The position numbers were made by a program, and so were the translations under genes. From Yponomeuta sedellus (Eukaryota; Arthropoda; Insecta; Lepidoptera; Yponomeutidae), in the NCBI GenBank assembly GCA_934045075.1, contig OW203724.1, forward strand, positions 22,225,721 to 22,289,720: a stretch of DNA of 64,000 nucleotides, in the 5' to 3' direction. The notes beneath the pieces are model-generated. The model ran no database searches. It was not told the origin of the DNA and saw nothing but the letters and a program-made list of their open reading frames with translations. How positions within the stretch are numbered: position 1 is the first letter of the stretch; every line of letters begins with the position of its first letter. Positions 51,790 through 62,217 of the stretch are shown here, piece after piece.

Positions 51790-52080
51790 AAACCTTGTGC
51801 GGTTCTCTTTTCCCGCGTGATTTCGTTGAGTTTTTTTTTGTGCGTTCAGAAACGTCTGCCGCGCGCGTGCTGTGTGCCTCGACTGACTGAGAGCGAAAGT
51901 GGTGGTGGTGTTGACCCTCGCTTAGCTTCCTCCAGTAAATTGCTCAAAGGTTCGCCATTTCGGTCAAGCATTAATATTTAAACGGAATCATGTGATTAAA
52001 AACGATGCACAAATGGATCCAAGCGGTATTCAGTTTATGGTTTGGCGTCAAAAGTCTGTTTTGCAACCTAGATGTGGTAA
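51790..52080 (+). promoter_or_regulatory. CpG-rich patch with short + strand ORF, possible promoter and first exon
   Basis: Around 51850-51905 there is an unusually CpG-rich stretch (CGTCTGCCGCGCGCGTGCTG) upstream of lipase exon 1, facing the + strand. From 51992 a 61-codon ORF contains MDPSGIQFMVWRQKSVLQPR and a possible donor, TGTG|GTAATG, near 52076. It may mark the 5' end of an unidentified + strand gene or a bidirectional promoter. No downstream + strand exon was found. Confidence 0.25.
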
Positions 52081-52628
52081 TGTTAACTTTTTGAGGTCGT
52101 TCACATTTTTTTCATACTGGCCAACTAGCATCATTGAAGAATATAAAAATAAAGAGATAAAAAATAATATCAGGTAACAACTCAATGTTTTGTTATATTG
52201 AAACGGTGGTTAAAAACTTTTGCTGGCAACCTCATGATAAAAAAAATGTAGAGCTCCTTGTGGACCGGACTGACGTTCCAACCTCTTTCCATTGTAAGGA
52301 AATATCTTGATTGCGGCGAGTGCATCCGCATGGGCAGCTGTGACGTAATCAACTCATGCGCAACCGTAGCATACTTTCATTGTATCCAGTTTGAATCCTT
52401 TCATTGTTATTTGCAAGGCTTTTTCGAAACTTTACATTGACAGAAAATGGATTTTATATTTTCAATGTGAATACTATGAAATATCTTTGAAGTTCGATAC
52501 TAACTTTTTTTTTTTTTTATAATAAAGGGGTACTATCAATACCTATACATCATTTTAGTAAAAAAATAGTTTAAATACTTAGTATTAATTTTTAAAACTC
52601 TACTCATCAAACCTTCTTTACTTTTTTT
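52081..52628. other. Intergenic sequence, nothing recognised
   Basis: No repeat or exon could be supported. Confidence 0.35.
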
Positions 52629-52860
52629 AGATAGATAGATAGAGATAGAGAACACTTTATTGTACATAAAAATGGAAATTACACAGATATTTCTTAACCT
52701 AAAAGTACAGACGGCGGCCTTATCACTAAAAGTGATCTCTTCCAGACAACCTTCGGATGAACTGGACTAATACATTAGAGAAGGAAGTAGATGTACAAAA
52801 AAAAACATAGAACACATTAATTTCAGAGGTTCCAAATACATGCCTCAATAACAGTTTGAA
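52629..52860 (-). mobile_element. LINE 3' UTR, reverse orientation
   Basis: ATAGATAGATAGAGATAGAG then AACACTTTATTGTACATA, AAGTACAGACGGCGGCCTTA and CCTTCGGATGAACTGGACTA are the reverse complement of 36955-37140. Confidence 0.75.
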
Positions 52861-52984
52861 TAAATAAAATTATCCACAGATACATAGTTCTATTTGACTC
52901 TTTACTCTATGAAATACGTAAAAGATATATACACCCATGAATGAAACGAAACACAGATTCATAATATTTATTTCCACATTTAGT

Positions 52985-53310
52985 TTGAAGAACGTTGATG
53001 AAGCGAAGGTGATCTGTCAGGATCATGGCAAGTAACAGTCCCTGGTCTCTGCCTACCCCTCTGGGATACAAGCGTGAGGTTATTTTATGTTATTTTGATA
53101 AACTTGGCAATACATACTTTAAACAATTGGGGACCAAATACGGTACATCCCCTTAGCAAAAGGCAAGATAAAAATTAGGTACCCGGAACTGGCGGACGGG
53201 CAACGGCTAATGAACGTTGATGAAGCGAAGGTGATCTGTCAGGATCGTAGCAAATAGCGGTCTCTGGTCTCTGCCTACCACTCTGGGATACAGGCGTGAG
53301 GTTATTGTAA
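52985..53310 (+). mobile_element. Two LINE 3' ends in tandem (VICQDR family)
   Basis: GAACGTTGATGAAGCGAAGG occurs at 52991 and again at 53213, each followed by TGATCTGTCAGGATC, CTGGTCTCTGCCTACC and CTCTGGGATACA(A/G)GCGTGAGG. Confidence 0.7.
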
Positions 53311-53317
53311 TGATATG

Positions 53318-53502
53318 CTATTTCAAAAGATTTAAGATAAGATGTAAAGATACAAAATACAATCGGCTGCCTTGTTGCTAAAAGCAACTTCTTCCAGACA
53401 ACTTTATAACGGAAAGTTGCTGAAGGAAATAAGAGACGGGTAGTCAGTGCAAATATATAATTAATACAATACTTATATATATAACAATATAATTATACTA
53501 TT
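53318..53502 (-). mobile_element. LINE 3' UTR fragment, reverse orientation
   Basis: AAGATAAGATGTAAAGATAC, GGCTGCCTTGTTGCTAAAAG and AGAGACGGGTAGTCAGTGCA recur at 23640-23720. Confidence 0.5.
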
Positions 53503-53690
53503 TTTATTTTTAATGCACTAACCCCTGCTAAGGACAAGTTTAAAAACCTATTTAGAGGCTAAAAATTTCACCCATGCCGGGATTCGAACCCGCAACCTCT
53601 AGGGACGGATAGCCAGAGGTTGCGGGTTCGAATCCCGGCATGGGTGAAATTTTTAGCCTCTAAATAGGTTTTTAAACAATATACCTACAT
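53503..53690. mobile_element. tRNA-SINE inverted dimer forming a perfect 63-bp palindrome
   Basis: Arms at 53538-53600 and 53615-53677 are exact reverse complements (GTTTAAAAACCTATTTAGAG... to ...CGAACCCGCAACCTCT), with a 14-base loop AGGGACGGATAGCC. Each arm is the 3' half of the tRNA SINE, including its B box. A reversed SINE tail (AATGCACTAACCCCTGCTAA) precedes the left arm. Confidence 0.9.
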
Positions 53691-54591
53691 AAACAGTTAC
53701 ATATATATTTTTAAAAAATATTTAGAGGCCAAAAATTCAACTTCGCATTAAAAAAAAACAGTTACATTATATAGTTATGATAAACATACATAAATACGTG
53801 ATGAGGAAATAAATACAATTGTGTACCTATATGGAGACAAAGGGACAGGATAAAATCAAACATTTCCTATGTTCGGGACAGAAACTGGCAACGTTCCTTT
53901 TTGTTAATATTAGTGCCTAATACAGAACTACTTATCCGTAATCATGCCCATCCATCATAGATTACTATCGAAGTCTACTTTCACGGTTTGACGCGTAGCT
54001 CTATTTGAGGCAACTCTACCAGCGAAATTTGGAATATTACACTCTGCGTTTATGTAACAACAATCTAGATAAAGATAGGCAACCGCAATTCGCAAATGGG
54101 GACAGTCCCATTCTGCAAGGAGTAGTAATCTAACGTGTCTTAAAACTAGAGTCTATTCTACATTTGTAACCGTACAAACCTCTTTACACCATTTATTTAC
54201 GTTTCTTTATTTCTGTTTATGATTTTTAAAATTTAAAATTACGTCACCCATTTTCTAGATTTCAGACCAGATCATATAAATCGTCCTTTATCCTGTGTGT
54301 TTTTTACAAAGTTTTCTGTTTGTATTATAAACTCGCTGACCCAGCGAACTTCGTACTGCCTAACAGTTGATTCTTTAATTTTTTTTTCTCTCCTTAAGAA
54401 CCATCCTCGTACTTGAAGGAATATTCTAAAAAAAGAATTAGCGAAATCGGTTCAGCTGCTCTCGAGATTTGCGCTTACCAACACATTCAGCGATTCATTT
54501 GTATATTATAGTTAAAACATATTGTAATTTAAACACACAGTTGAAGTCGTTCCAGTTTTTTTATTTATAAAACGCTATTCAACATCACACA
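53691..54591. other. Intergenic sequence, nothing recognised
   Basis: 54310-54470 shares CTTAAGAACCATCCTCGTAC-type sequence and ACGTACTTAAGG-like pieces with 55560-55720 in inverted form, a dispersed repeat of unknown class (CCCAGCGAACTTCGTAC against GTACGAAGTTCGCTGGG). Confidence 0.4.
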
Positions 54592-54786
54592 TGACGACCT
54601 CTGTGGCGCAGCGGTAATGCATCTGCCGACCATGCGAGAGGTCCCGGGTTCGAACCCCGGTTGGGGAAAAAAATCCCCCAGGTCTTGGACGTTTACATGT
54701 TTGTGATGTCGTTGTTTCTGGTTCGCACGACACAGGGCATCCTACTGTGGGGCCAGTAACAATGTATGTATGAATTATAAAAAAAA
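54592..54786 (+). mobile_element. Third tRNA-like SINE family
   Basis: CCTCTGTGGCGCAGCGGTAA (A box) and CCCGGGTTCGAACCCCGG (B box) form a tRNA-like head of about 70 bases, followed by a body with GTCTTGGACGTTTACATGTT and an A-rich end. The acceptor stem does not pair properly, so it is not a functional tRNA. Confidence 0.7.
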
Positions 54787-55727
54787 ACATTCACAGCCAT
54801 TGGAATGCGATTGGTTACTAGACTACTAATAATCTTAATAAAATGACCATTACCGTACCGTACTAGTACAATTCTATTAGACCATAATGCATTTTAGAGA
54901 CACGCTTGAGTTGATTGAGCTTATAAGATGTCGTTTTTATTAGCTTCACTTGTTAGCAACTGATAAAAAACATTGACTGTCATTTTGCTTCTAATAAGTC
55001 ACCTGGGTACTGACTTTTATTAATATTACTGACAAAGGTCGCTACGTCGTAAATATATGTAACCAACTTGGGAATTCAGTTTTAAGGCTCTTGAACTATG
55101 TCGTGATATTGAAAACTTTGATAACTGCAGTAATTCTGATGATAATACAAACGTTTGACATTATCGAGTTGATCTAACGATGGAGCCAGGAGTGAATAGT
55201 GAGAATAGTCTCCACTGTTGCTTCTACTGTCTTTAGCAGGTCAACCCTTAAATTTATGTAGCAAAGTCGCCCGTATCATAACTGAATAGAGTGCACGCGT
55301 GTAGAGATTGATGTCCTGCCGGCTGTACCATGTATTCTTATTTTGGCTTTTCGTACACTAATATCTGTTGCTGTTAACAGCTGGTTGGTTGTTTTTTTCT
55401 ATAATACACTTTAGCCAACTGAGAGATTTGAATAGCGGTTCAAGAAAAGTACTTTAACAGCGGCATGAACATGAATGAATGAATGAAATTTATTTGTCCC
55501 CCAAAAATCTGTTACAGGTATCCTTAAAATAAGGGTATCTCTATAATATAAAAATGAATCGCTGAACGTGTTGGTAAGCGCAAATCTCGAGATCAGCTGA
55601 ACCGATTTCTGTGAATCTTTATTAAGAATATTCCTTAAAGTACGAGGATAGTTCTTACGGAGAGAAATATAAAAAAAATTAAAGAATAAACTGTTAGGCG
55701 GTACGAAGTTCGCTGGGCCGTTAGTCG
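54787..55727. other. Intergenic sequence, dispersed repeat near right end
   Basis: 55545-55725 carries the inverted partner of 54330-54510 (CGAGATCAGCTGAACCGATT, GGTACGAAGTTCGCTGGG). The rest is unrecognised. The ORF at 55411-55815 on - is chance plus SINE. Confidence 0.4.
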
Positions 55728-55826
55728 TTATCAACCTTGTGTGGCCCCACTGCTGGGGCACGGGTCTCTTCCTGCATTGCAGGAAGGTTAGGACATACTC
55801 CACCACGGGGACCAAGTCCGGGTTGG
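55728..55826 (-). mobile_element. 5S-SINE, body/tail fragment
   Basis: ATCAACCTTGTGTGGCCCCA, CTTCCTGCATTGCAGGAAGG and ACCACGGGGACCAAGTCCGG are the reversed body. Confidence 0.75.
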
Positions 55827-56611
55827 ACAGTTAGTTTTATTATTTTTATGTACAATTCAATTATTTTCTTTTAAAGACTTATACTTAAGCAGTGGTCCCC
55901 ACACTAGGCCGAGCCTGTCCTGTGGGGGCCACGGTTATATATCAAACAACAAAAAACAAACACACGAACCACGAAACAGCAGGGGAGTCTCATGATTGTG
56001 AGCGTTCCGTGCTCGAAGAACGTCGGTTCCTTGAGGGGTCCCCTGAGGGGACCCACGTTTGCCAGCAGATGTGACCACCCCACTGATGCTTTAACTTTTT
56101 ATTCCTATAATCTGTTAATCATCTCAGTTCTTTTCTTTTAACTTCTAAGCAATACCTACATCTGTACTTAATAATGTTTACCTATAGGATAAGTCTATCC
56201 GATACCGAGTATAATTGCAACCCTCCATTTTGAAGATAGTCACTCAAATACATAATTCCAGGTAGCTACAGTAATTTCGCGGTGACACATCCTTGGGAAG
56301 ATTGTAACCAACGATGATGACTACATTCTGCGCTACACGGAGGTGCTCAATTATCGCACTTATTCCACTTAACATAAGAACTATCATGTTAACCGACGAC
56401 TGTCGCCGCCTATACTTTATTGGGTTTCTCAATATCCTAACGGACGCTTTGACATGATTGCAAAATGTCATAATAATATGGTGACGATATTGCAACGCGA
56501 CGGTAATATCGATGAAAATATTGGTACAGTACGGGCAAGTTAAATATGGTCTTCTCTACTGCAAATGACACTAGTCTATATTCAGAACTCTGTTAATTAA
56601 GATGTAATTAT
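55827..56611. other. Intergenic sequence, nothing recognised
   Basis: No exon or clear repeat was recognised. Confidence 0.35.
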
Positions 56612-56775
56612 TTTTATATTCTTTTTAATGCACTAACCCGTGCCAAGGACAATTTTTAAAATTATTTAGAGGCTAAAAAATTACTATTTAGAGGCTAAAA
56701 ATTCAGGTTGGCACGATTAGCCAGAGGTCGCGGGTTCCAGTCCCGGCATGGGTGGTATTTTTAGGCTCTAAATAT
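56612..56775. mobile_element. tRNA-SINE, inverted arrangement
   Basis: The reversed tail AATGCACTAACCCGTGCCAA, with TATTTAGAGGCTAAAA twice, is followed by a + oriented AGCCAGAGGTCGCGGGTTCC and GGCATGGGTGGTATTTTTAG. This is another head-to-head SINE piece. Confidence 0.7.
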
Positions 56776-57479
56776 TTTATTATTTGCCAACGTCAATACA
56801 TGACCCCTTTAGCTTTCCTTTCAGTTGTGAGCTTGCGTGACATATATTATAAGTGAAAAATATATCAATTAAAACAAATAAAAATACTTTAATACTTTAT
56901 TAAATTTACGAGCCCCATCTACTCGCACTAGACATGATATCCGCAGTCTCTTCCACACTCCTTTTGTCCAGACGAATTACGCGAAGAATTCCATGAGTTG
57001 TGGCTTGCCAAAAACTTATAATCAATCTTTTTTAGACATTGATATCTCAATGTATCTCAAGAAACTTTCAGACACCAGGTCATAAAATAACAAAAATTTC
57101 AGACTTTCTCTTCAATCTCTCTCACACACACATACAAACAGACACACACGCACTTACATACAGGCGCCGAAATGTTTTGCATAAATCATGTTGATTTTGA
57201 TATTCTTAATGTTGGTATACAAAACCTTGTTTTAAAATAACTAAGACCAGGCAACTCTGTTGCGTGCTTTGTGTTTCGTAAATGAGATTAGTAAAAAAAA
57301 TATTAGTCCGTAATTGGCCTATGTTTGGCCTACATTTATTTACTTATTTTATATTGTTTTGTGCTTTGGGCTTTGATAAATTAATAAAATTAAATAAAAA
57401 TGTAAAATAAAAATATACGACCAATGCCGATACCACAAACTGGCAAACGCAGCGTAGGACCTAGGCAACAATAGGGAGT
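56776..57479. other. Intergenic sequence, nothing recognised
   Basis: CACACACACATACAAACAGA low-complexity lies near 57122. No gene is seen. Confidence 0.35.
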
Positions 57480-57765
57480 CATTTTTCTTCTTCTTCAGGC
57501 TATATTATGTAGTCCACTGCTGGACATAGCCCTCCCCTAATGAGCACCATAGCGCCCTGTCTTCAGCTTGCCGCATCCCGCATCTGCCGGCAATTTTTCG
57601 CAGATAGTCATCCCACATGGTCGGAGGACGTCCTACACTACGTTTGCTGAGTCGTGGTCTCCACTCAAGAACACGTTTACTCCAACGGTTGTCGTTTCTT
57701 CGCGAAATATGGCCAGCCCACTGCCACTTCAGCTTCAGGTAGCCCCTTACGGTGATCGGCAAATC
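57480..57765 (-). mobile_element. LINE ORF2 C-terminal fragment
   Basis: In reverse an open frame gives GYLKLKWQWAGHISRR, RWSKRVLEWRPRLSKRSV, GRPPTMWDDYLRKIAG, and AEDRALWCSLGEGYVQQW, then a stop and a GAAGAAGAA tail. The complete end signature of insect LINE ORFs is preserved. The RT core is absent. Confidence 0.8.
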
Positions 57766-58305
57766 CTTTTAGCACCATGGTTTGCCATCGAAATGTTAAG
57801 AACCACCAGCTGCTGCTTGTCAGCTGATGCCTATGTCCTGCAATTCGCGTCAAATGGCTGATGAAGATGATGATGTAAGCATTATAAGGGATTTGCAAAG
57901 TGAGGAATAGGGGTTCGTTCTAGGAGCTTGTCACTAAACCGTGGGGAAATCGCGAGACAATTTACGCTAACGCGGCTTGCTTTATATTACTAAACTTTCT
58001 TTAGATTACTTAGAAATATATTTTTTAATGTATTTTTATATGTTCCACAGTAGTGCACAACACTTTTCTCAGAAAGAGAAATATGGGCTTAATCCCATCG
58101 CGTCTCGACAATTTTAAGCGCATTCCGTCTATTTGAAATTGTTGATCGTACATCGTACTTATCCGAAACTGTCAGTCAGGATTGTAATAAAACTATCAGT
58201 TTGTTGAAGTTTAATGAAATCGGTACATTTAATTTGCATATCTGTTATACCACTATGATAAAAATATAATCATGTGAATATAATATTTTTCAACACACTT
58301 GCTTA
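57766..58305. other. Intergenic sequence, nothing recognised
   Basis: A LINE tail trace (GCCTATGTCCTGCAATTCGC, GATGAAGATGATGATG) lies on + at 57828-57877. Otherwise it is AT-rich. Confidence 0.35.
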
Positions 58306-58626
58306 CCACCGTAGTTGTGTAATGTACAGCTCACAGACTCACGACAAACCGGTAAAATTTCTCTTGTCATTTGACAACATAAGTTTTCACTAAAATATTA
58401 CATTACACAACTAGGGTGGTAATACTAGGGTAATAGGAAAGGCCGAGATCGCAGAAGTTTGCGGCCCGAGCTGCAAGCGAGGGACGTAAATATGCGATCG
58501 AGAGCTTTCTTTATTACCTCCCGTGTTGTGAACATCTTTTTATGTCTACACTTGGCCAGAAAGCGGCTTTTTCCGTACGCGCAGCGTGCGAAAAAAGCCA
58601 CTTTATTGCCAGGTGTGGCATAAAAC
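58306..58626 (+). repeat. Inverted repeat unit A flanking lipase 2 exon
   Basis: 58401-58626 (CATTACACAACTAGGGTGGT, GGCCGAGATCGCAGAAGTTT, CCGTACGCGCAGCGTGCG, CCAGGTGTGGCATAAAA) recurs inverted at 62002-62217 with few changes. 58306-58326 is itself an inverted piece of the left end. It is probably a mobile element of unknown class. Confidence 0.7.
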
Positions 58627-59128
58627 TATTTTCATACCATCTATCTGAAAAGGACGACTTGGGTCACCTTGAAGTGCACCGAAAGGTGATAAAGTATAGA
58701 ATTAACTTCCGAAAGTATTGGAACTGAAATTTAATGGATTCTATTACCCTGAAATTTAATGGATTCTATTACCTGCATTATTTTCTTATAGTGTGTGATG
58801 AAAAGTATAATGTAAGCTCAGGCTTCAAGCAAAAACCTTGTACGGTTTAAGTGATGCCTAATGAAATTCAAATATTAACTGTGTCATATCAATAAAATCT
58901 TTAAAACAAACAAACTCGGGCGCAAAATACATTTTTATCTCGGGCGACGTACTTTGAATCCCTCCCAATAAAAACCTCGCCGCCATCACAAAAAAGCGTC
59001 CACGCCGTGAAAATATTATTTTGCTCCCTTATATGATACAATTTTTTTTTGCGCGGTAATTTAAATGAACTTTATGCATGTTTACTTTCAGCCAGATTGT
59101 GGTAGGTTCCCAAACTTGTTCCATGCAT
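58627..59128. other. Lipase 2 3' flank, nothing recognised
   Basis: 58730-58770 has a short tandem CTGAAATTTAATGGATTCTA. It would include the 3' UTR of lipase 2; no signal is clear. Confidence 0.35.
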
Positions 59129-59291
59129 TTACACAACATGTTTCAATGTGGCGTTATGCTTTTCGTGCCTTAGATGTACGAGGTTGAGATTCCCTAGTGT
59201 CGTGGAAGTACTGGAAGTGGAGTTCTTATTGTTCGGGCCCTTGGCGTAGGGAGGCTCAGAGTTGGTGTTGAAGAAATAACTACCCGCTGAT
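59129..59291 (-). CDS. Second lipase-like gene, terminal exon only
   Basis: The acceptor TTTATTTCAG ends at 59292 (- strand). One nucleotide completes a split codon, then SAGSYFFNTNSEPPYAKG follows, matching ARGIYYVTTNAKPPYARG of lipase 1 exon 7 in spacing and in splice phase. A Ser/Thr-rich tail (NKNSTSSTSTTLGN) and a basic end (LRHEKHNATLKHVV) lead to TAA at 59131-59129. The tail is 16 residues longer than in lipase 1. Preceding exons were not found up to 64000. It is probably a tandem paralogue in the same orientation. Confidence 0.75.
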
Positions 59292-59592
59292 CTGAAATAA
59301 ATAAAATAAAATATTTTTTCACGAAATAAACAAATTTAGAAAGTGAAAAATTAATTCACGTGACGTTTGTAGTAATATGAATATATAGTTTTATGGATTT
59401 ATTTCAGACAATGTCCATATGGTGACTTATACTATGTTAGTAACAATATTAATATATTTAATTTATGTGTAGAAACATGCCTTGTGGTGTTAGGTGCCAC
59501 GACTAGACGGCTAGCTAGGGGTTTCAGTGGGTCTGTCTCGTTGAAAAAATGTGAAAACGCTTAATGTCACAAACACGTACAAATGTATATAA
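59292..59592. other. Lipase 2 last intron, nothing recognised
   Basis: AT-rich; no further exon was seen. Confidence 0.4.
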
Positions 59593-59896
59593 AAACTATT
59601 TAGAGGCTAAAAATTCCACCCATGCCGGTACTCGAACCCGCGACCTCTGGCTAACCGTGCCAGCGCTCTGCCAACTGAGCTAATGAACTAACCCGCATCA
59701 GCGAAATTTCGAATCTCTTTACAATTCTCTCTGTATTACGTACAGGCAGCAACATCTGGGTGCAGTGCTAGCTCAGTTGGGACAGCGCTGGCACGGTTAG
59801 CTAGAGGTCACGGGTTCGAGTCCAGGCTTGGGTGGAACTTTTAACCTCTAAATAGGTTTTTAAAATTGTCCTTAGCACGGGTTAGTGCATTAAAAC
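59593..59896. mobile_element. tRNA-SINE inverted pair (head to head)
   Basis: 59593-59755 is a reversed SINE (CCGGTACTCGAACCCGCGAC, CTCTGCCAACTGAGCTAATG, TACGTACAGGCAGCAACATC). From 59765 a + copy follows (GCTAGCTCAGTTGGGACAGC, ACGGGTTCGAGTCCAGGC, CACGGGTTAGTGCATTAAAA). They are fused in the leader region. Confidence 0.8.
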
Positions 59897-60507
59897 AAAG
59901 AATGTAGTTACGTATATATATTGTACTATGTATATTTGCAATTGTTTTGTATTTGTTGTTTTTCCAGTGTACAATAAAGAATATTCTTATCTTATATAAG
60001 TTTGCTGACGCGGAAATTTATATAAAAAAAGAGAGCGCAGTTTGCGCGTGAGTTGCACGTAGCTCATATCTAACTAACTGAGGGGCGAGGGGAGTACTGA
60101 CGCGGAGGTTTATTTGGTAGGAGGTTGATTTAGGGGTCCTTAGGACCAAAACCAGCGCCAAGGTGGTGTTTAGTGGGTAGGCGCACTTCTTGTGAGTCCC
60201 ACATTGGCAGCACGGCTGGGTCCGTGCTGCCAATGTGGGACTATGCATGAGAATTCACCACCTCCCTCCCCCGTGTCCTCCGAAGGTGCCCTTTATAGGG
60301 CTAAATAAAATGTTGCCCACTATAGCCTTTGTTTAACATACAACTTTCATCATATCACTGTGAAGGAAACCTAAGTGCCTGAGGTGTTTATACTTCATGG
60401 CTTGAAAGTGGGCACGTGTTTTGATTAAGCTTTTGCTCTCTGACTTTGAGAGAAGGCCTGTTTCCTAACACTGGGACGTATTATTCGGATAATAGTAAGT
60501 AATTATA
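59897..60507. other. Intron sequence with LINE tail and hairpin
   Basis: 59940-59998 is a LINE 3' end (GTTTTTCCAGTGTACAATAA, AGAATATTCTTATCTTAT). The hairpin at 60195-60242 is listed separately. No exon is seen. Confidence 0.4.
60195..60242. repeat. Perfect 21-bp stem hairpin
   Basis: GTCCCACATTGGCAGCACGG and its exact reverse complement CCGTGCTGCCAATGTGGGAC are separated by CTGGGT, with one further A-T pair at the base. The stem is GC-rich. Its function is unknown. Confidence 0.85.
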
Positions 60508-60733
60508 GAAGCGCTCTTGGCCTAGGTGAACCGAGTGATTGGAATCAATCAGATTGGAATCAATCACTTGGTTAAGCAACAACAGGCGCGGTCAGGAGCA
60601 GGATGGGTGAGCGTCCCGTGACTACCGCTAGTGGCATTTTTCCGAGCACTTCAGTGCTTCGCAAGGCACGTTAAGCAAATGGGGCCGGCTGTCATATAAT
60701 GGCAGAGGCCTTATGGGCGGCTAGATAACGTCT
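60508..60733 (+). mobile_element. 5S-SINE, head and proximal body
   Basis: GAAGCGCTCTTGGCCTAGGT, a 15-17-bp internal duplication of GATTGGAATCAATCA, GGTTAAGCAACAACAGGCGC, and GGTCAGGAGCAGGATGGGTG give the clearest 5S-like internal control region in the window. It ends near GGCCTTATGGGCGGCTAGAT. The tail is missing. Confidence 0.85.
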
Positions 60734-62001
60734 GACCACAGAACATAAAAAAAGAGTAGAAGTAGCGACATGACACATTAGTACGAAAACCAGTGTAACC
60801 AAACTGATACTTATAAACCAAACGCACACTACGAATGCCGAGCTGCCATTGGTAAATAAATTCAATGCCGAAAAGGTGTACATCATAAAAGTTTCAATTA
60901 CAATATGCACCTTTTTATAATGTCAACAATGATCAAAGTCAAATGACAATGATGAAATTAAGGTTGACATTTTGTAGTAGTCTACACTAGATGGAACTAG
61001 CGCCGTGTCGGACCGAAAAGAACTTTTACCTACTAAGACATAAAGGTCAAAATTGAGAAACAAGTACATTCTCAGTTTGGGATGGGACAATGCAAGTTCT
61101 AGATTGTCGATAGGGAGAACCTATCGACAAATTATACCCGTACAAACAGTTTAACACATTAATGGCCGAATACAAATACTGGTACTTAGAAGAATTTTTA
61201 GCTATTTCTTTTTTGCCTGCGGGTTGACTGGTAGGAAATGCATCGTTTTCACATTATATTTTTGTGCAATAAAGATTCAACACTAATAGGGTAAATAGAT
61301 GCACAAAGAAAACAATGTGGTAGATTTCATATTTTAAAATGTTCTCTTATTTAAAACTACCTTTAACCCGCTGCTTCGCGGGCGTTAGAAAATATAACAC
61401 GGGAAATATCATGTATTCTACGACTCAATTCAGATCTTTGTCTATCTGTACGCCATGTTTCATACGTTATACAAATTTTATTGATGATGGTACTAATATA
61501 TTTCAATTATACGCAAGAGTCTAACCTGGAAGTGAAGCACATTTTTTTTGGGTATTGCTGCATAAGTGCCACCTTCCGCCTTTTTTAGTTATTATGAAGT
61601 GTTCATGAAAATGCTCTGAATATATTGTGCTCATCGTCGTTTTGAACCAATTTTGCCTTCCTATCGCTGCCATCCATTTTACTTTCGTATTCGGTTTCTT
61701 AGGAAAACTAAACGAAAACTCACTTCCAAATTGTTTTGATTCCGAGAGGGTTGTTGTATCATTGCCATGGTTTTCTGTTGTATTTGATTAAAAGTACTTT
61801 GATAGTTTCTTAGATATTTCAGTCACTGATAAACTGGTGAAGAAAAACTATATCGCGATCTAGCTGTGCTCCAATGACAGTTTTCACATGCACAACAACC
61901 AGCCGGCGACAAGAGCTCATACATTACTACTTTACCCGGCCCGGCGACCGGAAGCATTTGAAAAGGCACTTAGGAAGTAGGTATAAAATAACAATAAATA
62001 T
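60734..62001. other. Intron sequence, nothing recognised
   Basis: No lipase exon or repeat pair could be supported, although preceding lipase 2 exons were searched for by motif. Confidence 0.4.
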
Positions 62002-62217
62002 TTTATGCCACACCTGGCAATAAAGTAGCTTTTTCCGCACGCTGCGCGTACGGAACAAGCCGCTTTCTGGTCAAGTGTGGACATAAAAAGATGTACACAA
62101 CACGGGAGGTAATGAAGAAAGCTCTCGATCGCATATTTACGTCCTTCGCTTACAGCTCGGGCCGCAAACTTCTGCGATCTCGGCCTTTCTTTGTATTACC
62201 ACCCTAGTTGTGTAATG
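62002..62217 (-). repeat. Inverted repeat unit B
   Basis: It is the reverse complement of 58401-58626 (TTTTATGCCACACCTGGCAA, CCGCACGCTGCGCGTACGG, CGATCTCGGCCTTTC, ACCACCCTAGTTGTGTAATG). Confidence 0.7.

Noticed and set aside
54592..54665. tRNA gene
   Set aside because: The boxes are good, but the acceptor stem does not pair and a SINE body follows.
60692..60910. Hydrophobic 72-codon - strand ORF as a small membrane protein
   Set aside because: It overlaps the 5S-SINE end, shows no splice context or family motif, and hydrophobicity is expected from AT-rich codons.
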